A stretch of DNA of 64,000 nt, from assembly GCF_000721075.1 (NCBI RefSeq), contig NZ_JOEQ01000009.1, positions 62,001 through 126,000 of the forward strand, given 5' to 3'. Shown piece by piece: positions 27,071-35,136 of the stretch. The position numbers and the translations under genes are program-made. Origin of the DNA: Streptosporangium amethystogenes (GTDB taxonomy: Bacteria > Actinomycetota > Actinomycetes > Streptosporangiales > Streptosporangiaceae). Within the stretch, counting starts at the first letter, position 1. Every line of letters begins with the position of its first letter. A model generated the notes under the pieces. The model was not told the origin of the DNA, did not search any database, and saw only the letters and a program-made list of their open reading frames with translations.

Positions 27071-27949
27071 TCAAGTCAGTGCCTCCAATGCGTTCCTGAG
27101 CCGGATGAGCAGGTTGACGTCGGTCGGGTCCCCGGTGGCTCCGGGGAGCGGCGCAGGCGTCGCCAGGGAGCCCGTTCCGGCGGCCGGGATCTCCGAGGCA
27201 CCCCTCGTCCGTCTCGGCAGCGGGTCCTGCGCGGTGGGTGCGGCGGCCGCGTCGGGTTCCGGGACGCGCAGCAGCCCACGGGAGGCGAGTTGCCGTACGG
27301 CGAGCAGCACCGAGTACGCCGGGCGGCCCAGCCTGCGTGCCAGGTCGGCCGGGGTCGCCGTGGAGTCGGCACCGACCAGCACCTCCCACTGCAGTGAGCT
27401 CAGCACCACCCGCTGGGCGGCGATGCGCCTTCGCGGGATGACCGGGAGCGTGTCCAGCTCCGCGGACGGCCAGGTCTGTTCCAACTGCGCCTTCCTCCGC
27501 TTGCACTCCCGGAGCAGGCCGGCCGCGTCGAAGTACCACTGCGGTCCGAGCCAGTGCCGCTCTCCCCGCCGGAACCTGGGCCGGTGACCGGTCGACTCCA
27601 GCAGGAAGTAGCTGGCGTCGAGCACCGTGCTCAGCACACAGAACTCCAGCTCGCCCCTGGTGAGCAGCCCCTGGGCGAGGAGCCGGTCGCCTCCGAGGAT
27701 CTGCGGGACGGCGACCGGCGGCTCGCCGCCCCGCAGATCCTCGGTCGCGGCCTGCCTGGCCTGTCGTACGGCGTGGGCGGAGATCCCGCGGCAGGCCGCC
27801 AGCAGGTCCTCCAGCCGGGGGGTCGTCGCGCTCTCGGCGTAGGTCACGCGGCCGTCGGTGAGATAGATGGCGCCCGCCTTGCCGAGGCGGAGCGAGCCGG
27901 TGGCGCGATCACCGGCGAGCCCGCTGAGGATGATCTCGACGCTCGGCAC
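27071..27949 (-). CDS. DUF4388-like regulator with winged-helix C-terminus
   Basis: A 292-residue protein. The first 45 residues (LAGDRATGSLRLGKAGAIYL, TDGRVTYAES) match the DUF4388 domain used in bacterial signalling to adaptors; the middle carries RGELEFCVLSTVLDASYFLL; the C-terminal part (about 180-240) has a winged-helix (TATPADLARRLGRPAYSVLL, AVRQLASRGLLRV). It starts 4 bases after the first Roadblock gene. It probably acts as the output or scaffold of the cluster. Function not established. Confidence 0.75.
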   Translation of the reverse strand: MPSVEIILSGLAGDRATGSLRLGKAGAIYLTDGRVTYAESATTPRLEDLLAACRGISAHAVRQARQAATEDLRGGEPPVAVPQILGGDRLLAQGLLTRGELEFCVLSTVLDASYFLLESTGHRPRFRRGERHWLGPQWYFDAAGLLRECKRRKAQLEQTWPSAELDTLPVIPRRRIAAQRVVLSSLQWEVLVGADSTATPADLARRLGRPAYSVLLAVRQLASRGLLRVPEPDAAAAPTAQDPLPRRTRGASEIPAAGTGSLATPAPLPGATGDPTDVNLLIRLRNALEALT

Positions 27950-27953
27950 GGCT

Positions 27954-28334
27954 TCACGTCGATATCAGGCGGCCGGAAAGGGCCTGGAGGCGGTGGCGGG
28001 CCAGTGCCAGGTTCGACCGTTCAAGGTCGAGCCTGACATAAATGACCAGGGGGCCGTCGAAAAGCGTTTCCAACGGCCGCAGCAAATGGTGGCCACCGTC
28101 CGTGGTTATGATCATGTCGTCGATCCGGACCGTGCCGCCCGGTGCGGTGACGGCGAGTCCGTCCAGCGTCGCGCGCAGGGTCTCGCTCAGTCCCGCGGCC
28201 GATCGCTCCACGTCACCGTGGCGGCTCGCGCCGCCGGTCGCCACGACCGTCCCGCTGGTCTGATCGATGAGGATCGCGTCCAGGGCGCCGGGGATGGCCA
28301 TTACCTCAGTGAGGCAGTCTTCGATTCCGAGCAC
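27954..28334 (-). CDS. Roadblock/LC7-like protein
   Basis: A 126-residue Roadblock-like protein starting MLGIEDCLTEVMAIPGALDA and ending LDLERSNLALARHRLQALSG, the same closing helix as the last gene of the cluster. The core LIDQTSGTVVATGGASRHGD and DDMIITTDGGHHLLRPLE is typical. It is the first gene of the four-gene leftward operon; the promoter lies in the AT-rich spacer 28335-28478. Confidence 0.85.
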   Translation of the reverse strand: MLGIEDCLTEVMAIPGALDAILIDQTSGTVVATGGASRHGDVERSAAGLSETLRATLDGLAVTAPGGTVRIDDMIITTDGGHHLLRPLETLFDGPLVIYVRLDLERSNLALARHRLQALSGRLIST

Positions 28335-28478
28335 GTGCTCTCCCTTGCCGGCGACTTCAGGCGTCGCCCGGTCAGCGTAGGGAAAGCTCTCGGGATTCGT
28401 CCTTTCCAGCCAGGGCTTTGATAGGAAAAAGTGTAGGATTCACCAACCGAGTAGGAAGATATACACCCCGGGTAGAAA

Positions 28479-29699
28479 TCAACCCGTTGGCTGGTCGGTG
28501 ATAATCGCCTTTTCGTCCGGCTTGAAAACAAGAATGTTCTTCACATAGGAATTCACCGCGGCGGGCAGGCCGACGTCGTTCCCGGCCTCCTCCGACAGGA
28601 ACCAGCGGTGGTCGAGCACCTCGTGGAAGAACTGGGCGGGCTCCAGCTTGCCGCGCAGATTCTGCGGGACGGCCTCCACCGTGGGCTGGAAGACCTCGGC
28701 CAGCCAGCGGTGGGCCACGATCGCCTCGTCCTCGTGGCGCAGGCCGTACGACACGCGGAAGCAGTCGAGGTCGTTGAGGAGCCGCCTGGCCTGGTTCTCC
28801 TCCACGTCCAGGCCGGTGAGCCGCAGCAGCCTGCGCTGGTGGTGCCCGGCGTCCACCACCTTGGGACGGACGATCAGCCGCCCGGTGCCGGCCTTGCGGC
28901 GGACCATCATCTCGGCGACGTCGAAGCCCAGCGAGTTCAGCCGGCGGATCCGCTGGTCGATCATGTGCCAGTCGACCTCCTCGATGATGTCGTCGGAGGT
29001 GAGTTCGCCCCAGAGGCGGTGGTAGCGCTCGCAGATGGAGTCGGCGACCTGTTCGGGGTCGATGGAGGAGTGCAGCAACCCGCCCGCCTCCAGGTCGAGC
29101 ATCTCGCCGAAGATGTTGGTGTGCGCCACCTCGATGTCGTACAGCCGCTGGCCCTCACTGATCATGGGATGCAGCTCGCCGGTCTCGGCGTCGACGAGGT
29201 AGGCGGCGAAGGAGCCCGCGTCCCGGCGGAACAGGACGTTCGACAGTGAGCAGTCGCCCCAGTAGAAGCCACCGAGGTGCAGCCGTACCAGCAGTACGGC
29301 CAGGGCGTCGAGCAGCCGGTTGAGCGTCTCGGGGCGGACCGTCCCGGACATGACCGCCCGGTAGGGCAGGGAGAACTGCAGGTGCTGGGTGATGAGCGCC
29401 GAGTCGAGCGGCTCACCGGCGGCGTCGGTCCGTCCGGTGACCACCGCCACCGGCTCGACCGACGGGGTGTCCATCCGGCTCAGGTCCCACAGCAGGCGGT
29501 ACTCGCGCTTGGCGTAGTACTCGCTGATCTCCTTGATCGCATAGACCTTGCCCGCCAGGCGGGTGAAGCGCACCACGTGCCGGGAGATGCCGCGCGGCAG
29601 GGAGACCAGGCGGTGCTCGGGCCAGTCCTCCAGCGGGACGTCCCAGGGCAGGCGGATGAGGTCCGGATCGCTCGGGGCGCCGGTGAGCTGAAGAGGCAT
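28479..29699 (-). CDS. DUF4032 kinase-like protein
   Basis: A 406-residue protein matching DUF4032: LIRLPWDVPLEDWPEHRLVS, LPRGISRHVVRFTRLAGKVY, AIKEISEYYAKREYRLLWDL and GGFYWGDCSLSNVLFRRDAG. The last piece resembles the catalytic loop of WaaP/InaA lipopolysaccharide kinases (WGDCSLSN). These proteins are nearly universal in actinobacteria and their substrate is unknown. Start ATG 29699; the longer frame from 29894 is not supported. Confidence 0.92.
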   Translation of the reverse strand: MPLQLTGAPSDPDLIRLPWDVPLEDWPEHRLVSLPRGISRHVVRFTRLAGKVYAIKEISEYYAKREYRLLWDLSRMDTPSVEPVAVVTGRTDAAGEPLDSALITQHLQFSLPYRAVMSGTVRPETLNRLLDALAVLLVRLHLGGFYWGDCSLSNVLFRRDAGSFAAYLVDAETGELHPMISEGQRLYDIEVAHTNIFGEMLDLEAGGLLHSSIDPEQVADSICERYHRLWGELTSDDIIEEVDWHMIDQRIRRLNSLGFDVAEMMVRRKAGTGRLIVRPKVVDAGHHQRRLLRLTGLDVEENQARRLLNDLDCFRVSYGLRHEDEAIVAHRWLAEVFQPTVEAVPQNLRGKLEPAQFFHEVLDHRWFLSEEAGNDVGLPAAVNSYVKNILVFKPDEKAIITDQPTG

Positions 29700-29767
29700 C
29701 GGGTCAGTCCTCGCGAAGGGGGGCGTACGGAGCGGGGGCGTACGGGCAGAGGGCGGTCGTGTCGCGG

Positions 29768-30415
29768 TCAGTGCCCGCGGCGCGGGAACGTGGGTGGCTC
29801 GAAGGCGCGCCGGACCACCGCGGCGAGCTGTTCCTCGGTGAGCACGCGGGGCTCGCCGATGCCCTTGGCCCGCACGTAGACCTCGCAGAGCCACTCCAGC
29901 AGCCGGGTCGCCTCGAAGGCCCCGTCCAGGTCGCCGCCGATCGTGACCCCGCCGTGGTTGGCCAGCAGTGCCGCGCGCCTGTCCGCCAGCGCGGCCCGGA
30001 CGGAGGCGGCGAGCTCGGGCGTGCCGTAGGTGGCGTATTCGGCGACGCGGACGGTCCCGCCGAGCAGCAGGGCGTTGTAGTGGATGGGCGGCAACTCGCT
30101 CATGGTCGTGGCGACCACGGTGCCGAAGACGGAGTGGGTGTGCACGATCGCGCCGGCGTCGGTGGTCGTATAGACCGCCAGGTGCATGGGGGTCTCCGAG
30201 GACGGCTGCAGATCGCCCTCGACGAGGTGGCCCTCGACGTCGACGATCGGGCAGGCCTCGGGTTCCAGCCGGTCGAGGGAGACCCCACTGGGCGTCACGG
30301 CGACGAGTTCGCCCGCGCGCACGCTGAGATTTCCCGCGGTTCCGACGACCAGTCCGGTCGTGGCGGCTCGGCGGCCGTACTCACACAGCAGGCGGCGCTG
30401 CTCGGCCAGCAACAT
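29768..30415 (-). CDS. class II aldolase/adducin protein (L-fuculose-phosphate aldolase-like)
   Basis: A 215-residue class II aldolase. The N-terminus (GLVVGTAGNLSVRAGELVAV, TPSGVSLDRL) and the zinc ligands in AGAIVHTHSVFGTVVATTM and ALLANHGGVTIG are clear. Family members cleave L-fuculose-1-P, L-ribulose-5-P or similar sugars; the substrate is not fixed. Start ATG 30415. An operator-like palindrome, GGTCTAGACC, at 30466-30475 lies 50 bases upstream, next to the N-acetylglucosamine transporter, hinting that its substrate belongs to amino-sugar or deoxy-sugar use. Confidence 0.88.
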   Translation of the reverse strand: MLLAEQRRLLCEYGRRAATTGLVVGTAGNLSVRAGELVAVTPSGVSLDRLEPEACPIVDVEGHLVEGDLQPSSETPMHLAVYTTTDAGAIVHTHSVFGTVVATTMSELPPIHYNALLLGGTVRVAEYATYGTPELAASVRAALADRRAALLANHGGVTIGGDLDGAFEATRLLEWLCEVYVRAKGIGEPRVLTEEQLAAVVRRAFEPPTFPRRGH

Positions 30416-30463
30416 GCCGTCAAAAGTAGGGGCTTGCGGTACCGGGCGGCAAACCCTCATTAT

Positions 30464-30477
30464 CTGGTCTAGACCGG
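30464..30477. promoter_or_regulatory. dre-like operator 1 (aldolase side)
   Basis: CTGGTCTAGACCGG, almost identical to the DasR/GntR-HutC element consensus (ACTGGTCTAGACCAGT): the central GGTCTAGACC is exact. It is 49 bases upstream of the aldolase start. Confidence 0.7.
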
Positions 30478-30641
30478 TTTTCGCCCCCTCGGCTGCCGGT
30501 GAGCATGGTTCCTTTATCTCCCCGGCGATGGTCGTGTCAATGGTTCCGGGGAAATATCGGCCACTGTGTGCCGTTCTGTCATTGAATTGCACCTCCTTGG
30601 CGTTTGGTAGCTAGCGGATAGGTCGCGAGGACATCACGGCT

Positions 30642-30653
30642 CGGTCTAGACCG
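30642..30653. promoter_or_regulatory. dre-like operator 2 (transporter side)
   Basis: CGGTCTAGACCG is a perfect 12-base palindrome with the DasR core GGTCTAGACC. It sits just upstream of the -35 (30665) of the ngcE-like gene. Confidence 0.7.
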
Positions 30654-30664
30654 GCCGGGAAGTC

Positions 30665-30694
30665 TTGACGCTGGACTCCGCGGATACGTACCTT
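30665..30694 (+). promoter_or_regulatory. promoter of ngcE-like operon
   Basis: TTGACG (30665-30670) and TACCTT (30689-30694) are separated by 18 bases. Confidence 0.5.
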
Positions 30695-30705
30695 CGGGCA
30701 AACGT

Positions 30706-30722
30706 TTAGGAAACTTTCCTAA
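30706..30722. promoter_or_regulatory. TTAGGAAA palindrome
   Basis: TTAGGAAA-C-TTTCCTAA is an exact palindrome, 25 bases before the ngcE-like ATG and downstream of the promoter, where a bound repressor would block transcription. By recollection, similar motifs precede chitinase-type genes in actinomycetes and are associated with ROK-family repressors. Confidence 0.6.
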
Positions 30723-30747
30723 TTGATCCCCCGTTCAGGAGGGTTGC

Positions 30748-32202
30748 ATGTCAAACTCGGCCGGTACGCCCGGAGACATCACCCGGCGGCAGCTGCTCCG
30801 CCGGATCGGCATGAGCGCTCTGATCGTCGGCCCGGGCGCCGGGCTGCTCAGTGCCTGCGCCACCGGTGGCACGACTCCGGCGGCCAGCACCTCCGCGGCC
30901 CCCTCCGCGGGTGGCACGATCTCCGCGGCGAACCCGTTCGGCGTCGCCGCCGACGCGCCGCTTGAGGTCGTCATCTTCAAGGGCGGCCTCGGTGACAGTT
31001 ACGCCACCGAGGTGCACGAGCCGCTGTACAAGAAGGCGTTCGCCCAGGCGCAGGTCAAGCACGTCGCCACCCAGCAGATCGCACAGACCCTGCAGCCGAG
31101 GTTCGCCGGCGGCGACGTTCCCGACGTGATCGCCAACTCCGGTACCGACCTGATGGACAACGGCGCCCTGCAGCAGGAGGGCCAGCTCCTTGAACTCACC
31201 GAGCTGTGGGACGCCCCCTCGATCGACGACCCGAGCAAGAAGGTCCGTGACCTGGTCGCGCCGGGCACCGTGGAGTCGGGCCTCATCAACGGCAAGCCGT
31301 ACCTGATGAACTACGTCTTCTCCGCGTACGGCCTCTGGTACGACTCAGCGCTGTTCGAGAAGAACGGCTGGACCCCGCCGAAGACCTTCGAGGAGTTCAA
31401 GGCATTCGCCGAGAAGGCCAAGGCCGCCGGGATCACCCCGTTCGCGTACGCGGGCAAGAACGCCGCCTACTACGCGTACTGGATGATCCTCATCTCCGCC
31501 GCGAAGATCGAGGGCAACCAGATCCTGCTCGACGTCGACAACCTGGTCGACGGTGTCTGGCAGCGCGACGCCATGAAGCAGTCCGCCGCGGCCTGGGCCG
31601 AGATCGCCAAATACATGGACAAGTCCTTCGAGGGCCTGATCCACACCGAGGTGCAGCTCCGTCAGAACCAGGGCAAGGTCGCCCTCTACCCCTCCGGCTC
31701 CTGGCTGGAGAACGAGCAGAAGGAGCAGACCCCCGAGGGCTTCAAGTACGCGCTGTCGCCCACCCCCAGCGTCACCGCGGCCGACAAGATGCCGTTCGAG
31801 GCCATCCGCGCCGCAGCCGGCGAGGCCTACATCGTCCCGGCCAAGGCCAAGAACCCCAAGGGCGGCCTGGAGTACCTGCGCATCATGCTCTCCAAGGCGG
31901 GCGCGAGGGGATTCACCGAGAAGTCGGGCAACATCACCGTGGTGGCCGGTGCCGCCGACGGCCTGAAGCTGTCGCCGGGCAACGCCAGCCTCAGCGCCGC
32001 GCAGACCGCCGCCGGCCAGAACATCGTCACCTTCAGCAGCTTCGAGAACTGGTACAAGGAGTTCGAGACCGAGCTGCGCAAGCAGACCAACGCGCTCATG
32101 TTCGGCCGTATCTCCGCCGACGAGTTCTGCGAGAAGATGCAGAAGGCCGCTGACAAGACCAAGGCCGACTCGTCCGTCACCAAGCAGAACCGGACGGTGT
32201 AG
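30748..32202 (+). CDS. ngcE: N-acetylglucosamine/chitobiose ABC transporter substrate-binding lipoprotein
   Basis: A 484-residue solute-binding lipoprotein of the NgcE type. A Tat signal (TRRQLLRR, Arg 13-14) leads to a lipobox LLSAC with Cys37; the mature start ANPFGVAADAPLEVVIFKGG and the later QQIAQTLQPRFAGGDVPDVI and NGKPYLMNYVFSAYGLWYDS match NgcE-family proteins that bind GlcNAc and diacetylchitobiose. The two permease genes follow without their own ATPase, which in this family is supplied by a shared MsiK-type ATPase encoded elsewhere. Ribosome site CAGGAGG at 30735-30742. Confidence 0.9.
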   Translation: MSNSAGTPGDITRRQLLRRIGMSALIVGPGAGLLSACATGGTTPAASTSAAPSAGGTISAANPFGVAADAPLEVVIFKGGLGDSYATEVHEPLYKKAFAQAQVKHVATQQIAQTLQPRFAGGDVPDVIANSGTDLMDNGALQQEGQLLELTELWDAPSIDDPSKKVRDLVAPGTVESGLINGKPYLMNYVFSAYGLWYDSALFEKNGWTPPKTFEEFKAFAEKAKAAGITPFAYAGKNAAYYAYWMILISAAKIEGNQILLDVDNLVDGVWQRDAMKQSAAAWAEIAKYMDKSFEGLIHTEVQLRQNQGKVALYPSGSWLENEQKEQTPEGFKYALSPTPSVTAADKMPFEAIRAAAGEAYIVPAKAKNPKGGLEYLRIMLSKAGARGFTEKSGNITVVAGAADGLKLSPGNASLSAAQTAAGQNIVTFSSFENWYKEFETELRKQTNALMFGRISADEFCEKMQKAADKTKADSSVTKQNRTV

Positions 32203-32208
32203 CCCCCG

Positions 32209-33120
32209 ATGCGGCACGGCAGGTATCCGTTCATCGTCGGCTTTCTCGCCGCGCCGGTGCTCCTCTACGTGGTCTTCGTGGTCAGCCCGTACATCCAGGC
32301 TTTCTACATCGCGGTGACCAACTGGAAGGGCATCTCGGCGAACCCTCAGTTCATCGGCCTGGAGAACTTCAGCAGGCTCCTTGACGACGAGATCTTCTGG
32401 GCTGCGGTGCGTCACCACGGTGTTCTGCTGCTTGTCATGCCGCTGGTCACCATCGTGATCGCCCTGTTCTTCTCCTTCCTGCTCAACCTGAGCGGGGGAC
32501 AGCGGGGCGGTCGGATGACCGGGATCTGGGGCTCGAAGGTCTACCGGGTGATCTTCTTCATGCCCCAGGTCCTGGCGGTCGCCATCGTCGGCGTGCTCTT
32601 CCAGGCGATCTATCGCCCGGACGGGACCGGGGTGATCAACGGCCTGCTCGGCAAGGTCGGCATCGAGCCGGTCGGCTGGCTCATCGATCCCGACATCGCC
32701 CTGCTGGCCATCATCGGTGTGATGGTCTGGCAGGCCGTCGGCTTCTACGTGGTGCTGTTCTCGGCGGGCATGTCCTCCATCCCCAAGGACGTGTTCGAGG
32801 CCGCCGCCCTCGACGGCGCGGGCAGGTTCACCCTGTTCTTCAGGATCACGATCCCGCTGCTCTGGGACACCATGCAGGTCGCCTGGGTCTATCTCGGCAT
32901 CGCCGCCTTCGACGCCTTCGCCCTGGTGCAGGTCCTCTCGGTCGACCGTGGCGGGCCCGACAACGCCACGACGGTGCTCCCGATGGAGATCTGGCGCACG
33001 GCGTTCAACTTCTCCAAGTTCGGCTACGCGTCGGCGATGGGCGTGGCGCTGTTCTTCATGACCATCACGTTCGCGGCCCTCACCCTGCGCGTGACCCGGC
33101 GCGAGAGGATCGAGTTCTGA
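32209..33120 (+). CDS. ngcF: ABC transporter permease NgcF-like
   Basis: A 303-residue membrane permease with about six transmembrane segments (first VGFLAAPVLLYVVFVVSPYI) and the EAA loop VFEAAALDGAGRFTLFFRI that contacts the ATPase. It starts 6 bases after ngcE. Partner of the following permease in the importer. Confidence 0.92.
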   Translation: MRHGRYPFIVGFLAAPVLLYVVFVVSPYIQAFYIAVTNWKGISANPQFIGLENFSRLLDDEIFWAAVRHHGVLLLVMPLVTIVIALFFSFLLNLSGGQRGGRMTGIWGSKVYRVIFFMPQVLAVAIVGVLFQAIYRPDGTGVINGLLGKVGIEPVGWLIDPDIALLAIIGVMVWQAVGFYVVLFSAGMSSIPKDVFEAAALDGAGRFTLFFRITIPLLWDTMQVAWVYLGIAAFDAFALVQVLSVDRGGPDNATTVLPMEIWRTAFNFSKFGYASAMGVALFFMTITFAALTLRVTRRERIEF

Positions 33121-33998
33121 TGGCCACAGACCCTGCCACCCCCGCGCACGCCAGGCGGAGCAGGAGCTCGCTCGGCCCCTTCGGGGTGCTCTCCCACCTC
33201 GCGCTGCTGGTCTGGGCGATCCTGATCGTCGGCCCGATCCTCTGGACCTTCCTGGCCTCCTTCAAGACCAACGCCGAGATCTTCGGGGACGCCATCACGC
33301 TGCCCTCCTCCTTCGGCTGGGAGGCCTGGGGCCGGGCCTGGGCGAAGGCGCACATCGGGCAGTACATGCTGAACACCGTCTTCGTGGTGGCGTGCAGCAC
33401 GGCCGGCACCATGCTGCTCGGCTCGATGGCCGCGTACGTGCTGGCGCGCTACAGCTTCCCCGGCAACCGGGCGATCTACTTCCTGTTCGTGTCGGGGATG
33501 ACCTTCCCGGTCTTCCTCGCGCTGGTCCCGCTCTTCTTCGTGGTGAAGAACCTGGGCCTGATCGACACCCACCTCGGCGTGATCCTGGTCTACATCGCCT
33601 ACTCGCTGCCGTTCACCGTCTTCTTCCTGTCGGCGTTCTTCAAGACACTGCCCACCTCGGTGGCCGAGGCGGCGATGATGGACGGCTGCTCGCACACCCG
33701 GACGTTCTTCCAGATCATGGTGCCGATGGCCAGGCCGGGGCTGATCAGCATCACGATCTTCAACATCCTGGGCCAGTGGAACCAGTACCTCCTGCCGATC
33801 GTGCTGCTGTCGGGCAACGTCGAGGACAAGTGGCTGATCACCCAGGGCGTCGCCAACATCTCCACCAGCGCCGGTTACGAGGCCGACTGGCCCGGCCTGT
33901 TCGCCGCGCTGAGCATGGCCATCATTCCGGTCATGATCGTCTACATCATCTTCCAGCGCCAGATCCAGTCGGGTCTCACCTCCGGCGCGGTCAAATGA
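33120..33998 (+). CDS. ngcG: ABC transporter permease NgcG-like
   Basis: A 292-residue permease with six predicted spans (first LALLVWAILIVGPILWTFLA) and the EAA loop VAEAAMMDGCSHTRTFFQIM. Its ATG overlaps the ngcF stop by one base (TGATG), so they are translationally coupled. It completes the importer; no ATPase gene is nearby. A perfect hairpin at 34049 ends the transcript. Confidence 0.92.
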   Translation: MATDPATPAHARRSRSSLGPFGVLSHLALLVWAILIVGPILWTFLASFKTNAEIFGDAITLPSSFGWEAWGRAWAKAHIGQYMLNTVFVVACSTAGTMLLGSMAAYVLARYSFPGNRAIYFLFVSGMTFPVFLALVPLFFVVKNLGLIDTHLGVILVYIAYSLPFTVFFLSAFFKTLPTSVAEAAMMDGCSHTRTFFQIMVPMARPGLISITIFNILGQWNQYLLPIVLLSGNVEDKWLITQGVANISTSAGYEADWPGLFAALSMAIIPVMIVYIIFQRQIQSGLTSGAVK

Positions 33999-34048
33999 CC
34001 GGATCCGGTCAAATTACGGGCTCCGGCGAGTAATCCCGAGGTCGTCGT

Positions 34049-34079
34049 CAGGAGTCGTTCATATTCGGAACGACTCCTG
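34049..34079 (+). terminator. 12-bp hairpin after ngcG
   Basis: CAGGAGTCGTTC (34049-34060) and GAACGACTCCTG (34068-34079) pair exactly around a 7-base loop, 51 bases after the ngcG stop. Confidence 0.8.
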
Positions 34080-34106
34080 TCCCCTCTCCACGGAGAAACC
34101 CGACCC

Positions 34107-34709
34107 ATGGCCCACCCCGACCAGGACTTCCCCTTCCCCTTCTTCGGAGCGGGGGAGGCGAGTTATTACATGTGGGCCGAGGTGCACGTCCGCTTCGCCC
34201 GGCAGCCCACGACCTCCCAGCGCGCGGTCATCGTCGACACCGTCCCGGCGCCCCTGTGCGGGGCGCTCGACTGGTGCGAGGGGCGTCAGCTCATGGTGGC
34301 CAGCGGCCTGTTCCTGCACGGCACGGTGGCCCGCTCCTACCCCGCCCTCGGCGATGAGTCCGACCGGATCGGCGACGACGGCTGGCTGTACGCCGCGCCT
34401 TCCCGGATAGCCGCGCTCAACGCCGACATCGAGAGATGGCTGCTCCGCATTCACCGGGAGTGCCCGATCCTGGCCGCCTACCGCGCCGAGGACCCTGACA
34501 GCGGCGGCACCCGCCTGTCCGGCTGGCACGACTGGAGCCTGTCCCGGCTGCCCGATCTGCTGCCCGACCTGGAGCCCCTCCTGGAGGGGACCAGCCACGC
34601 CACCGCCATGGCCCAGGGCATCATGGCCATGGCCCGGCGCGCCGGGAGCCTGCCCAGGTTTGGTGTCCTCGCCGGGAACGTGATCTCCTGGGAGGATGAA
34701 CCTGCTTGA
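34107..34709 (+). CDS. hypothetical cytoplasmic protein
   Basis: A 200-residue soluble protein beginning MAHPDQDFPFPFFGAGEASY. I recognise no domain. It has AVIVDTVPAPLCGALDWCEG, then RLSGWHDWSLSRLPDLLPDL near the end. It overlaps the next gene by 14 bases and is thus co-transcribed with the pterin dehydratase, suggesting a linked but unknown role. Confidence 0.6.
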   Translation: MAHPDQDFPFPFFGAGEASYYMWAEVHVRFARQPTTSQRAVIVDTVPAPLCGALDWCEGRQLMVASGLFLHGTVARSYPALGDESDRIGDDGWLYAAPSRIAALNADIERWLLRIHRECPILAAYRAEDPDSGGTRLSGWHDWSLSRLPDLLPDLEPLLEGTSHATAMAQGIMAMARRAGSLPRFGVLAGNVISWEDEPA

Positions 34710-34986
34710 CGACTCTGCGGTGCACGACCGGCTCACCGGCCTGCCCGAATGGCGGCGCGAGGGAGACGAGATCCGCCGGAAGATCACCGCCGCCGACTTC
34801 CCGACCGCGATCCGCATCGTGGACGAGATCGCGGTCGAGGCCGAGAAGCTCAACCACCACCCCGACATCGACATCCGCTGGCGCACTCTCCACCTCGCGC
34901 TCAGCACGCACGACGCCGGCGGGCTGACCGAGATGGACTTCACCCTGGCCGCCCGCATCGACGAGATAGCCGCCGCCAACGCCTGA
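34696..34986 (+). CDS. 4a-hydroxytetrahydrobiopterin dehydratase
   Basis: A 96-residue pterin-4a-carbinolamine dehydratase (DCoH/PhhB family). The active-site motif AEKLNHHPDIDIRW (conserved EKxxHHPD/NW type) and LSTHDAGGLTEMDFTLAARI are intact. It dehydrates 4a-hydroxytetrahydrobiopterin; in actinobacteria lacking tetrahydrobiopterin enzymes the substrate may differ. It overlaps the upstream hypothetical gene. Followed by a strong hairpin at 35006. Confidence 0.9.
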   Translation: MNLLDDSAVHDRLTGLPEWRREGDEIRRKITAADFPTAIRIVDEIAVEAEKLNHHPDIDIRWRTLHLALSTHDAGGLTEMDFTLAARIDEIAAANA

Positions 34987-35005
34987 ACGCCCCCGCGGGG
35001 GTCGG

Positions 35006-35057
35006 CTTCCGGTCGCCGCCTTCGCTCCCAGCCGGGAGCGAAGGCGGCGACCGGAAG
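35006..35057 (+). terminator. perfect 24-bp hairpin
   Basis: The arms 35006-35029 (CTTCCGGTCGCCGCCTTCGC, then TCCC) and 35034-35057 are exactly complementary with the 4-base loop AGCC. It ends the pterin dehydratase transcript. Confidence 0.85.
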
Positions 35058-35136
35058 CGGTCAATACCCAGTGTGATCACGCGATTACTGATTATGGTGG
35101 GCGCTGCACTGTTCCGGCCCGCCAAGGAGATCGTGG

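Larger units (their letters stand above)
30416..30747. other. 332-base divergent regulatory region
   Basis: Separates the aldolase and ngcE-like genes. It holds two dre-like palindromes (30464-30477 and 30642-30653), a promoter (30665-30694) and a second kind of palindrome (30706-30722). No gene. Confidence 0.7.
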
